From assembly GCA_025594325.1 (NCBI GenBank), contig JANHCV010000002.1, positions 1 through 64,000 on the forward strand: 64,000 nt of DNA. The letters are read 5' to 3'. Positions 44,801-55,464 of this stretch are shown here, piece after piece (within the stretch, counting starts at the first letter, position 1; each line of letters opens with the position of its first letter). The notes beneath the pieces are model-generated. The model saw only the letters and a program-made list of their open reading frames with translations. It ran no database searches and was not told the origin of the DNA. The stretch is from Blastocladiella emersonii ATCC 22665. Its lineage: Eukaryota > Blastocladiomycota > Blastocladiomycetes > Blastocladiales > Blastocladiaceae. The position numbers and the translations under genes were made by a program.

Positions 44801-44935
44801 ATTGCTCGACTCGAGGCTATGATGGCCAGCGAAAAGTATGCGGCGTCGGTGCCCGCGCCCGTCCGCGAGCGCGACGCACGCAAGCTGGCGAGCTTCCGCG
44901 ACCGGCTAGCGGCGATGCGCGCTCCTGCGGCCTAG
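41811..44935 (+). CDS. VAS1: Valyl-tRNA synthetase, probably mitochondrial
   Basis: Five exons (41811-41900, 41961-42239, 42303-43792, 43859-43949, 44009-44935; introns 59-66 nt) give 958 aa. It charges tRNA-Val with valine. The HIGH-type motif is HCGH at residues 73-76 ([16 protein letters not shown]). The editing domain lies at about 190-400, KMSKS is at 581-585 ([10 protein letters not shown]), and the anticodon-binding domain and a C-terminal coiled coil ([18 protein letters not shown]) follow. Residues 1-27 are rich in Arg, Leu and Ala with no acidic residue, a typical mitochondrial presequence. Length is bacterial-like; fungal dual-use Vas1 is about 1,100 aa, so this may be an organelle-dedicated enzyme. 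A second in-frame ATG lies at 41817. All junctions keep frame and join conserved sequence. Confidence 0.95.
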
Positions 44936-45082
44936 TTCTTTCCACCCTTAGAATACATGTAGCTTTCCTGTTTCCGTCTCGGCGATGGCGGTGGCTCAGT
45001 CGGTCGGCGGTTGACGGCACGTCGCGCTCCCACCGTGGCCACCCGCCCTCACATGCAACTCGCGCATGGAAGACTAGACACC

Positions 45083-46795
45083 ATGCAACGATCCTCAGCA
45101 GCCGATCTGCCACGATGGAGACGCGAGGACGATGCAGAGTGTGAGGAGGGCAAGGGGCTCAAGTCGCCGCAAGGGCGCCGTCCGCCCGTCGACCGGCCGA
45201 CGGCCTGGTTTGCCCTCGGCGCCCTGCTCTACCTCGTCTTCTTACTGTTCGCTGGCCGGACAGGGTCCCTCAACGTCGTGCCCGAGTCGGACCCCGACTA
45301 CGCGTATCCAGCAGCTGCCCTCGCCGCGCGCTCCAGCGGCAGTGGACCGCTGCTTGAGGATCTGGCCCTCGACGCGATCGTGCGCGAGCTCCACGACAAG
45401 AGCACGCACGAGATCGAGGAGATGGCGCTCGCTCAGGCCTTCCCGCACCTCCTTCGCGACCTGCCTGCGCTCGTCGCTGGCGGCTGGAACGCAACCTCGC
45501 TCGCCGGCCACGCACAAGCTGCTGCCGCACACCGATCCCTCGTTCGACTCCGCGTCGCCATGCGCCGGAACAACCGAACGCGGATGCCTGCGCTCGACTC
45601 GGCCGCCACTGCGCTCGAGCGGCGCGTCTACCCGTGGCTCCGCCGCCCTCTGTCCCAGCTCAATGCACCCGCGTCCCGAACCGGCGCGCCTTCACGCGGC
45701 CTCGTCGTGACGTGCGGTCGCGGACAGGCCATGACGGCGGCTGCGTCGCTGCGTGCCCTGCGCGAGGGCGTCGGGTCCAGCATCGCGGTGACGATCGCGT
45801 ACGCCGGGGACGCGGATCTGCCGCTCGAGTACCGCGAGGCTCTCGAGCGCTGGATCCCGCGCGGCGACGGGCTCGAGTTCCTTGACCTGACGGCGTGGGT
45901 CGACGAGAGCGCGAAGATGGAGGGCTGGGCCGTGAAACCATTTGGTACGCTTGCGCACTATCGCTCGCCCTAGTCGCTAACGACAGACGTTCGTGTAGCG
46001 CTCTTGCTCGCGCCGTACGACCACGCGATCCTCATCGACGCCGACGTGTATTGGCTGCAGCCGCCCGAGACCTTGTTCACGGACCCGGGCTACCTCGCGA
46101 CGGGCGCGCTCTTCTTCCACGACCGCACCGTCGGCGCCGCGCGCGATCTCGCGACCTGGGCCGAGTCGTGGCTCCCCGCCCCGTCATCCCACGCGCGCGC
46201 GCTGCGGTCGTGGCGCGGCCTATCGCTGCACGAGCAGGAGAGCGGCGTCGTAGCCGTGGACCGCACCGTGTCGCTCCCCGCGCTCGCGGCCGCCGCCTCG
46301 CTCAACGCGCGCCCGCTGCGCGACGCCGTCTACGCGCACATCCACGGCGACAAGGAGACGTTCTGGCTCGCGTGGGAGGCCGTGAGCGCGCAGTACGCGT
46401 TCGTGCCCGGGTTCGGGTCCGCCATCGGCCGGCCACCGCCACCGCCCGCTACGCCGGCCGGGTTCCGGTACCCCGAGGGCAAGACCGTGTGCGGCGGCCT
46501 GCTGCACGCCGACCGCGCTGGGAACCCGCTGTGGTTCAACGGCGGGCTCGAGGTCGACAAGTGGGCGCAGCCCGGCCGCCTGCTCCGCTTCTCGCACTAC
46601 CTGCTGGACAACGACGCGGCCAACGTCGCGTGGATGTACGGCGCGTCGTCGCCGGAGGGGTACTGTCTCGCCAAGTTTGGCGTGCGCGCGGTGCCCGTCG
46701 CGCTCGAGCAGGGCATGATCGCGCTGCTCGACGGGTTCCTGGTGATCTACAATGCAACCATTGCGAGCGGGGTGTGGGCGGGGAAGCTGAGCTAG
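45083..46795 (+). CDS. Mnn1-family alpha-mannosyltransferase (type II Golgi protein)
   Basis: Two exons (45083-45944, 45999-46795; 54-nt intron) give 552 aa. There is a short cytoplasmic tail, then a single membrane anchor at about residues 41-60 (FALGALLYLVFLLFAG), a stem and a lumenal catalytic domain. The DxD metal/nucleotide-sugar motif is ILIDADVYW, Asp301 and Asp303, directly after the splice junction. Flanking VVTCGRGQAM, ESGVVAVDR, GDKETFWLAWE and the late FNGGLEVDKW fit the fungal alpha-1,3-mannosyltransferase family (Mnn1/Mannosyl_trans3). It probably transfers mannose from GDP-mannose to protein-linked glycans in the Golgi. An in-frame ATG at 45053 is an alternative start with poorer context. 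The 3' end is 75 bp from the convergent neighbour's stop. Confidence 0.88.
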
Positions 46796-46870
46796 ACTTT
46801 TATATATCAATTTGTTCGCATCATGTTTCCTAGTGTTCCGGTACAGTCACGCTCGCCCTCGCAGCGGAAG

Positions 46871-49083
46871 CTACGCCTTGAACGCGACCGCGACGGGCGG
46901 GATCCCGGGCGCCGAAGGCCCGAACCCGACCGCCTTCTCGGCCTGCGCGCGCGTCTTGTACTTGAGCGAGAGGGCAATGGTGCCGTCGTCGGTCGTTGGC
47001 GGCACGTCGACGACCTGGTCCACGTCGCCGTACGACGCAAACTGCTTGATGACCGCGTCCTTGGCGTCGGCCGGGATCGACGACACGACCACCGTCGTGG
47101 GCCGCAGGTCGAGCGAGTACTTGGCCGTGACCGCGGGCCAGCTCTGCACGGGCGCCGCGTGCGCGTGCGGGTGCGCGTGCGCGAACGGGTGCGCGGGTGG
47201 CGGGCCGCCGCGGAGCTTGGGCTTGACGGGCGCAGCTGCCGGCGCGGCGGGGGCAGTGCCGTCCGAGGCCTCGCTCATGGCCACGTCGGGGGTCGGGCCA
47301 TCGCCGTTGGCGCGCTTGGACAGCAGCTCGAGCTCGCGGTCGAGCACGGCGCGCTTCTTCTCCTCGGCGACCTCGGCGAGGAGGTGCGGGACCAGGGGCG
47401 CGGTGCGCGGGTCCGTGACGAGGCGGAGCTTGAGGTCGTCGATCTGCTTGTTGAGCTGCGTGACCATGCCCTGGAACTCGCGCGCCTTGGCCTCGTCGAA
47501 GGCCACGGCCGCGAGCTTCTCCTGCACCGTAGTGCGCATCTTGTTGAGCTTCTCGAGCGTCGCCGTCTGCTTCTTGACGAGCTCGACCAGCTCCTCGGAC
47601 GGGGGCGGGATCGGGAGCCCCGTGTACGGGTCGTACGCGACGGGCGCCGCGGCGCCGGGTGGTGGGTATGCATACGCGAAGCCCGTGTACGCGGCGCCGG
47701 CGTGGCGCGACGGGAACGTGGGCCGGTCGCGATGGGCATGGCGCGGCGCGTCGAGCCCGTCAGCGGACGCGGCGGCGGCCGCAGCATCGTAGAAGAAGAC
47801 CTTGATGAAGCGGTTGGCGAAGATCGGGTCGGGCGACGAGTGCGCGGCCGTGGCCTCGTCGACGGATGCAAACGTGACGATGGCGCGGTCGCCCGACTCG
47901 GGCAGCTCGACCGTCTCGATGCGGCCGAACCGGGCAAAGTACTCGGTGATGGCGGTCTGCGAGAGGTGCTCGGCGGGCACGTTCTCGACGAGCACGGCGT
48001 TGGTGGGCTCGCGTACGCGGCCGCCCGACCAGAACCGGTTGGGTCCGCTCGTGTTCCCGCCGCGGCGCGGGGCGCCGGCGTACCCGCCACGCGACGACGG
48101 GTACGGGTAGCCGTTCCCGGACGCGCTGCCGTCGCGGTCGCGGTCGCCGTAGCCTCCCGAGTGCTGCTGCTGCTGCTGGCGCTGGGCCTCGTCCTGCATG
48201 CGGCGCTGCTCGATCTCCTCGCGTGTCAGGTGCTCGAAGATGCAGTTCTCGCCACGCGGGCACGTTCCGTCCGCTACACAGGTGGTACGCGTGTGAGATG
48301 GATCGGGGGTTACGCGTGTATCGCCGTCAAGTACCCTCAAAGGCCCAGCACGTCTTGCGCCGCCGTCCGGGGCCAAACTGGCGCGGGTGCTGCTGCTGGT
48401 CGTGGTGCTGCTGATCGTGCTGCTGGTGCTGCTGCTGGTGACGCTGGCCGGGCCGCGTGCCGAGGCGCGACATGTCAAAGGCCTGCGGGCGCGGCGGGAG
48501 GGCCTGGGGTTGTGGGCGGTGGTCGGGCTGGTCGCGCATGAAGCGCTGCTCGAGCTGGCTGCGGCGGTCCGCGGCACCGACGAAGCCCAGGCCCTGCTCC
48601 ATGACGCCAAAGGCCTGGGGCTGGGCGAGGCGGCCGGCGCGGGTGGGCGACGCGACGTGCACGACGTAGTGCGGCTGCTGCTGCTGCTGCTGCACCACGG
48701 GCTGGGCCAGCGGGGCGGGCACGCGCGGCGGCTGGACGCGGATGGGCGAGGGCGGCGTGGGCGCGCGCGGGAGGTACGACTGCGACCCGAGGCTGTGGAA
48801 GAGCATGTCGACGAAGTTGACCGTGTCTACGCGATTGCGGGTCGGCGGAGGTCAGCAGCGCGTCTCCATGGCGTCGGGCTGAAGAGATAGACGTACGGTT
48901 GGCCAGAAAGTCGCTCAGCTGCTCGACGCAGAAGGCGCGCAGCTCGACGGGCGACATGTCGTGGCGGAGCAGCGCGAGCACATACTCGCTCAGCACCTTG
49001 GGGTCGGCCTCGCACAGGTTGGCCAGCTTGGACTGGATCCACTGCATGAGCAGGTCGACATTGGCCTCGTCGAAGAGCGGCAT
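46871..49083 (-). CDS. RBM26/27-like RNA-binding protein (PWI, CCCH finger, two RRMs)
   Basis: Three exons (49083-48897, 48826-48335, 48273-46871; introns of 70 and 61 nt) give 693 aa. Domain order: a PWI-like helical domain at 1-75 (DLLMQWIQSKLANLCEADP); a Gln/Pro-rich linker; a CCCH zinc finger Cys222-x8-Cys231-x5-Cys237-x3-His241 formed only after the second intron is removed; an RRM at about 310-385 (AVLVENVPAEHLSQTAITEY); a coiled coil (VKKQTATLEKLNKMRTTVQ); and a C-terminal RRM (TTVVVSSIPADAKDAVIKQF). This is the layout of animal RBM26/RBM27 and fission-yeast Rmn1-type proteins, which act in nuclear RNA surveillance with the exosome-targeting machinery. Trinucleotide CAG/CTG runs encode the glutamine tracts. 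Confidence 0.87.
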
Positions 49084-49479
49084 CGTGGCGACGACTGGGC
49101 GGGTAGGGGTAGGGGGGTATCCCGGGTCGGGCGGGTGTCGATTGCGTGGCAGCAGGCGGCGCAGGGAGCGGCTCCAGGGGCACGGGCGCGAGTGCGGGCA
49201 GTGTCTGGGTGCAGCGTCGTGCACGGGCGGATGCAGCGGGAAGAGGTCGGGCAGGGAACCGAGCGGAGACGGAGGAGGAGACGACTGGTCGCGCGAACGT
49301 GGCCTCACCTGATGCCGTCGCGTCGCGCGTCGCGTTCGTTTTGGTCGCGTCTCCCCGCCCGAGAACAACCGTCACAAAATGACCCGGATTTCCTTTCTTG
49401 TTCACACCAAAAGGGCTCAGAGTATACAATAGTTCCGCCGCTGTGTGCAGCGGACCTCGCCGGGTGGGCAGTCCACGGC
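49084..49479. other. Spacer upstream of the RBM26-like gene
   Basis: A 396-bp region between the CFAP96-like stop and the RBM26-like start, both on the minus strand. GC-rich, no gene seen. Confidence 0.45.
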
Positions 49480-50801
49480 CTAGGACTTGGTCGGCAGCGG
49501 CGCGAGCGTGACCGAGCCCTGCGCTCCACTGCCGCCGCCACCAGCACCAGCACCGCCGGTCCCCGCCGCAGGCGCCGGGTGGCGCAGCGCGTGGATCATG
49601 GCTCGCATGCGCGCCGAGGGAGCGCGCGGCACGTTCATCTCGACAATCGACTTTATCGGGTACGAGTGGCACGACGCGCCGACGGGCCGGAACCGCTCGT
49701 GGCTGTCGCTCTGGTGCTCCTTGGCCGCCTGCACCTTCTCGCGCACCGCCGCCTCGATCTCCGTCTTGGCCGGGTGCGGGTTGTGCGCCTTGTACTCGGG
49801 GAACGTGTTGAGGTACGGCTGCGAGTGCGACGGCGGCCGCCACGGCACCTCGGGCGGCTTCGACTTGGTCTTGTCGCCGATCGTAAACGGCGCTACACGT
49901 TCCTTCGTTAGTACTCGCTCTACTTGCACGTCACTCGGTGACACACGTACACGCCCCGACAAACGGGTTGTTGTCAAAGTACGGCTTCTCGTGCGACGAC
50001 CCGACAAACGCCTTGCTGTCGACACACATCTTCTTGCTCTGCTCGGCCGCCTTGACGTTGAGCTCCTGCTCGCGGTTGTACGGCGTGCTCATGTACCCGG
50101 GCAGCTTGCCGATCGTGCCCTCGACGAACCCGTACCCGCCGTACTTTGGCGGCGACGTGTAGAAGTTGCGCAGCGACGGCTCCACCACTGTCTCCTTTTC
50201 GGGCGCCAGCGGCAGCGCCGACTTGCTGTCCTTGATCGGGTACTGCTGCGAGATGGTCCCGTAGATGGACCCTACACGCATCGATACAGTCAGTCGACAC
50301 TCTCGGCGAGGACCGACCGAGAAACGTACCCTTGCCGCTCGCCTTGGGCGGCACGTTGGACGGCCGGAACCCGGCCGGGACCAGGTTGCGCTGGCTCTGC
50401 TCGCGCCGGTACTGCCGCCGCACGAGCACCAGATCAGAGTACCCTTCGCCCTACACGACGCTCCTCGACCCGGCGTGTCAGACCGCCTCCTTTTCACACG
50501 CGGGAGAAGCCGTGCGTACCTGGAACGCGCGAGCGTACTCCTTGGAAAAGTAGGTCCCCTCCTTGGCCGGCGACGTGGTGAATTGCTTGCCAATCTCCTG
50601 GGCTACACAGCGAGCGACCGCCTCGATGTAAGCGACGCCCATGAAAATGTCACCGTAGCAGGCGCACGCACGCTTCTTGGACGGGGGCAGTGGCGGCGAC
50701 TTGAGGTAGCCGAGCTCGCTGAACAGGCCCATGCGCTCTATCGCCAGGCGCCGGCCGTCCTCGGCCCCGTCGAGGTTCCCAAACTTGCTCTTCTTCCCCA
50801 T
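49480..50801 (-). CDS. CFAP96: C4orf47/CFAP96-type cilia- and flagella-associated protein
   Basis: Five exons (50801-50672, 50602-50520, 50450-50330, 50271-49951, 49892-49480; introns of 69, 69, 58 and 58 nt) give 355 aa. The segments ERMGLFSELGYLKSP, IGKQFTTSPAK, AFQGEGYSDLVLVRRQ, GKGSIYGTI, KYGGYGFVEGTIGK and KPYFDNNPFV follow, in order, the conserved blocks of UPF0602/C4orf47 proteins, now named CFAP96, which associate with centrosomes and cilia. There are no enzymatic motifs, and Pro/Gly/Tyr-rich blocks of this kind are common in microtubule-inner proteins. The C-terminus is a Gly/Ala-rich tail. Such proteins occur only in lineages with cilia, so the gene implies a motile zoospore stage. 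All four junctions keep frame and join conserved blocks. Intron 1 is a multiple of three without a stop. Confidence 0.86.
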
Positions 50802-51352
50802 GATGGCTGAGAAGCAGAGTCGTTGGGAGGGGCCCGTGGGCGAGCGTGTGGACCGCGATGTCGAAGGCGAGTCGAGAGTTGAATCGAGTGGGTATAGACG
50901 ACGGTAGTCTCGGTCACGGAGCCAGTGGCAGTCGCATCAAGTGACGTTGTGGATATCCATGAATGACTCCGAGGAGGGAGGACATTGCTGAAGCAAGGTG
51001 ATTATGCGCGGTTGCGCCAAGTTTCCCGTCAGGCGGGATGCATGGGTGGGAGCCTCGCTTCGGATACGGTTTGGATTGCCTCGCGATCCCCATTTCATGA
51101 GGTTTTGGGTCTGGAGCTGCTTGACACAATGTGTCCCAACAGTATGAGCTCGCGACCGCGGTTTCGCGCCGACGCGAGGTGCGAGACGCGTCGGACAATC
51201 GCGTGACCCGCGGAGACAATCTTCCTCTCGCTAACCTCGAACCGTCTCGCCACCACGCGCCGGTTCCCCGGCACCTCTGCGACAACAAGGAGAGGGAGGA
51301 TCAATAAGTTAATCTACAGCAATACATTGTGTTTGTGGGGTGTGCAAGAATA
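50802..51352. other. Intergenic region, no gene seen
   Basis: A 551-bp spacer between the OXA1 stop and the CFAP96 start, both on the minus strand. It is less GC-rich than average around 50940-51140. Short open frames on both strands show no family resemblance. Confidence 0.45.
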
Positions 51353-52717
51353 CTACTTGCGGGCGACCGGCTTGGCGGTCATGCCAGCCGCCGCGGCGTC
51401 GGCGGCCGCCTTCTTCTGCTCGGCCATCATTTTCTCGTGGGCCTCGCGGCCCGCGTTGAAGGAGGTGCGGAAGGCCTCAACGAAGCCCATCTTCTTGGGG
51501 ACACCCGAGGGGTCGACGGGCTCGTGCTTGACGAGCTGCGGGATGCCAAAGCGCTCGCGCACGGCCGGGTTCTTGAGGGCGATGGCCTGGGCAACCGTGA
51601 ACATGTTGGACGTGGTCCAGTAGATGAACACACCCTACGAGAAGCGCGATCGAACAGGTGAGTGTTGGGTGGGCTGCGCGTCGTGGGACACCGGCGAAAA
51701 CGTACAGCGGGCATGGAGGCGGTGAGCGGGATCATGGCGAGACCGAGGAAGCGCAGGGCGGAGCGCATGCTGTCGGCCTGGGCGTTGGAGACACCGGTCT
51801 CGGCATTCATTTCGAGCACGGTGAGGAAGCCGGCCGAGGCGACGACGGGGAGGACGTAGTAGGGGTCGGCGACGCCGAGGTCGAGGATCCAGCCGAAGCC
51901 GCCCTCCTTGAAGGACGGGATGCCGGCCTCGGCGATGCCGCGGATGGCAAGGAAGAAGGAGAACATGATCGGGGCCTGGATCATGGGCATGGCGAGGGCC
52001 TTGAGCGGGTTCACGTTGTTCTTGGCGAACAGCTCCTGGGCCTGCTGGGCGGCGAGCTGCACCTTCATGGTGTCGTGGGTGGCCTTGGCCTTCTGCATCT
52101 CGGAGGTGATGCGGTCGAGCTCGGGCTTGATGTTGGCCATGACGGCGGCGTTGCGCTGCAGCTTGATCATGACAGGCGACAGCACCAGGCGCAGGCCAAT
52201 GGTCACGACGGCGATCGAGCCCCACCACGGGAGGCCAGTGCTGACGTGCATGAACTCAAGCGCGGTCTGGACCCAGCCGACGGGCGTCCAGTTCGAGGCG
52301 AGGCCAGCGGCCTTGAGGCCACCGTAGGCATGCACGGCGGAGGTGGCCATCTCCACGGACGCCACGTTCACGGACGCATCGATGGCGGCGGCGGCAGCAG
52401 CAGCCACGGGCTGGGCGGCGGCGGCTACCGAGTCGGCGACCTGCGCGGCCGCGGAGACGACGGGCGAGGCGACCTCGGCAGCGGCGGCGATCGACGAGTT
52501 GTAGCGGGCCGTCGACGCGGGGAAGCGCAGCGAGTGGGCGGCGAGCGCGGGCACGGCGACGCTACACACGGCATTGGATCAGCATCTCGCTCGTGGGACC
52601 TCGGCTGGGGCGAGATCGGGGCGCATACCGCTGGGTCAGGGCAGCGAACCCGGCGGGGCGGTGGGCCGCGCGCATGGCGGCCGACACGGCGAGGCGGCCA
52701 CGGAGGAGGGCGGACAT
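51353..52717 (-). CDS. OXA1: Mitochondrial inner-membrane insertase Oxa1
   Basis: Three exons (52717-52629, 52561-51706, 51634-51353; introns of 67 and 71 nt) give 408 aa. There is a basic mitochondrial presequence (MSALLRGRLAVSAAMRAAHR), an Ala-rich linker, then the YidC/Oxa1 core: GLPWWGSIAVVTIGLRLVLSPVMIKLQRN, a charged hairpin (LDRITSEMQKAKATHD), then membrane helices including MIQAPIMFSFFLAI and VFIYWTTSNMFTV. A basic, Lys/Ala-rich C-terminal tail of about 60 residues faces the matrix and resembles the ribosome-binding tail of Oxa1. It inserts mitochondrially encoded and some imported proteins into the inner membrane. The second intron separates the last two membrane segments. It is divergent from the PIF1-like gene over 270 bp. 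Confidence 0.95.
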
Positions 52718-52987
52718 GGTCGATGCGTTGCAGTCGGTTACGCTGCGTCGTCGCAGGTGCGTCACCTGCTCTCGGATTCGTCCGTCGTCGCGGCGGATTC
52801 CCCCGTGCGCGGCGAGCGGCAGCGGAAGCATCGGCGGCGTGTTGACGGCGGCCACGTGACGCATCGGTGGGGGCACCGCGTGGCGTGGCGCGTCGGGGAC
52901 CCTGTTGCTGCGCGTGCGCGTTGCCTCGCGATAAGGTTCGCGCTTCGCTTGCACGCGGCCCTCGCTCTCCCAACCCACCGAACTTGT
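52718..52987. promoter_or_regulatory. Divergent promoter region, OXA1 and PIF1-like copy A
   Basis: 270 bp between start codons on opposite strands. No TATA box is visible. Confidence 0.4.
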
Positions 52988-55193
52988 ATGAGACGAATGA
53001 ACATGTCGAGCCCGAAGATCAAAACGGAGCCCGTGGCCGCGCCCGCCTCGCCGCTGCCCACCCCGCTACCCACCTCGCCCTCCCGCCCGGAGCGCGCGTC
53101 CACGCCGCCGCCGGATGCAGTGCGCACCCTCAAGCGCGGCTTCCACCCGCCGGCCTCCCCGTTGCTCGCGCGCGTCAAGGTCGAGCCTGTCGCCGTCCCG
53201 CCGGGCCCCGCCGCCGGGCCGCACCGTGCCCGCGAGCGCTTCACGCGCCCCGGGTCGCCGTGCGAGAGCCGCCCCGCCAAGCGCGTCAAGCTCGTGGTGG
53301 ATGTGGAGGACGACGAGGGCGCTGACCCTGTGCACGGGTTCGACGACGTCCAGTACAGTGAAACGCAGCAGCGCGCAATCGACCTCATCCTCGGCGGCAG
53401 CAACGTGCTCGTGCACGGTCCTGGAGGAAGCGGCAAGTCGTACGTCGCCTACCAGGCCGCTTGACTGCTCGCAGAGCGTGGCAAGACGGTCGCCGTGACC
53501 GCGACCACGGGGGTTGCTGCGGTACGCATTCCATTCCTCGCCATCGCTATCGACTCATCGTCAACCATGTGCTGACGCCGACTCATCTAGGTGGGCGTCG
53601 AGGGCCAGACGCTGCACAACTGGTCGGCCATCGGCTGCGGCCCCGCCAACCTGCCCGCGGCCGACGACGACCGCTCCGTCTTCCAGCGCATGGGCCACGT
53701 CTTTGACGAGAACCAGCAGGACCCCGCCATGGTCAACATGCGCAACACGGACGTGCTCATCATCGACGAGGTCTCCATGCTCAACGCGCCGCTCTTCGAG
53801 TTCCTCAACGCGCGCCTGCAGAGCATCCGCGGCTACCGCGCGCCCGAGCCTGCCCCCGGCGAGCTGCCCCGCTCCGAGCAGCTCTTTGGAGGCATCCAGC
53901 TCATTCTCGTCGGAGGTGCGCCGCTGTCTCGACCGCACGCTCGCCCACGAGTTGATCACTGACCCTCAGTCGGGCAATGTAGACTTCTTCCAGCTCCCGC
54001 CCATCAACGACGGCAGCTTGCGGGGCAACCTCCACTACGTCTTTCAGGCGCCGTCCTTTGTCGCCGCCAACATCCCCGTTGTCGAGCTCGAGACCAACTT
54101 CCGCTTCGGCCAGGCCTGCAAGACCCACAACGACCGCGACGTCCGGTTCCAGAACATGCTCGGCGTCATGCGCACCGCGGGCGACCTCGGCCTCTCCGCC
54201 GACCACCTCAAACTTCTGCGCGAGCTCGAGCGCCCGCTCCCGCGCGCCCACGACGACGACCCGGACCCGGTCCACCTGTTCGCCACCAACGCCGAGGTCC
54301 ACGCCTACAACGCCGCGTGCCAGATGAAGCTTGCCAACGCCCCCGGCCGCATCTACTACGCCGAGGACTGGGAGCACCCCGATACCAAGACGTTCCCGCA
54401 CCCGCTCGTGTCTCTCACCCACGGCGCCGCGAGCCACACGGAAAAGAAGCTCGAGCTCCACAATGGAACTTTCGTCATGTGCGTCAAGAACACGGACGTG
54501 CACGTCCCGCGCGACGACGCGAGCGGCGAGCCTGACCTGTCGCAGCCCGCCGAGGCCACCAGCCCGACCTCGCCGGCATCGCCGCGCTGCTCGTCTGTTT
54601 CGTCAGACGGCAAGTCGACGATCCACGCGCTGAGCAACGGGATGCGCGGCCGAGTCACGGGCTTCGACGCGTTCAACAACCCGGTCGTGCACTTCGAGGC
54701 GGCCGGGTGGCGGCCCGCCTTCACCACGGCGGTCCCGCGCGCCACGTTCGAGCTCTCGCAGCGCGCGCCGCCGCCCGCCACCGCCACGCGGGTCTTCGGC
54801 CGCCGTCCGCTCGGCCAGCGCGTCGTGGTTGCCACGCGCACGCAGATCCCGCTCGCGGTCGCGTTCGGCATCAACGTCCACCGCGCGCAGGGCCTGACGC
54901 TCGAGCGCGCCGTCATGGACCTGGCGCGCGTGTTCGGCCCGCATATGGTGTACGTCGCGCTGTGCCGCATGCGCAGCGCCGACGGGCTCCAAATCTGCCA
55001 CCTCGACACCCGCAAGATCACGGTCGACGAGCGCGTCGTCAGCTGGTGGCGCGAGCACCAGATCACCGAGGCCGACGAGGAGGAGGCCGCATCGCAGTTT
55101 GTCCTGTCGCAGATCGAGGCCGAGGAGGAGGACGAGGAGTCGGAGCTGTCCAGTCAGTACGAGTCCGGGCTGCTTCATCCAGCGGCCTGCTAG
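52988..55193 (+). pseudogene. PIF1-family DNA helicase with in-frame TGA (copy A)
   Basis: Three exons (52988-53521, 53591-53915, 53983-55193) give 689 codons. Codon 159 is TGA (53462-53464), eight codons after the Walker A motif GPGGSGKS (144-151), exactly where copy B has a sense codon. The frame is otherwise intact: VTATTGVAA, Walker B LIIDEVSML, LVGDFFQLPP across a junction, and the C-terminal NVHRAQGLTLERAV ... VYVALCRM. PIF1 enzymes are 5'-3' helicases that unwind G-quadruplexes and act at telomeres and mitochondrial DNA. A conserved frame after one stop suggests a recent nonsense change, readthrough, or a sequencing error; a 31-nt intron (GTCGCC...GCAG) removing the stop would be too short. 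The N-terminal region has IKTEP and VKVEP (psi-KxE) motifs. Confidence 0.8.
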
Positions 55194-55464
55194 CGGGCCG
55201 CGAGGCAGACAACCTGTATATACTACTCACGTGTACTCTTTGACCCTTGAGCTCTCGCGACTGGGCTCGTCGCTTGCCGCCATCCATGGCGCTTCCCAAG
55301 GTCGGGTCTCCGCGTAGATCCTGCTCGCCTCCTGAGGGGCCTGTTCTTTGACGCGCGCCGATCCATCGCGACCGTCCGCTGTTTGTCGTCACGGCACCAC
55401 GCCGGAGCGACCCGTCTCTCTGCCTCGAAGACTCGACGAGGAGGGACCGACTGACTTGACTTGC

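Noticed and set aside
53443-53480. Mini-intron removing the TGA in PIF1 copy A
   Set aside because: The candidate GTCGCC...GCAG would be 31 nt, well below every other intron here (54 nt or more), and it would delete conserved helix residues that align with copy B.
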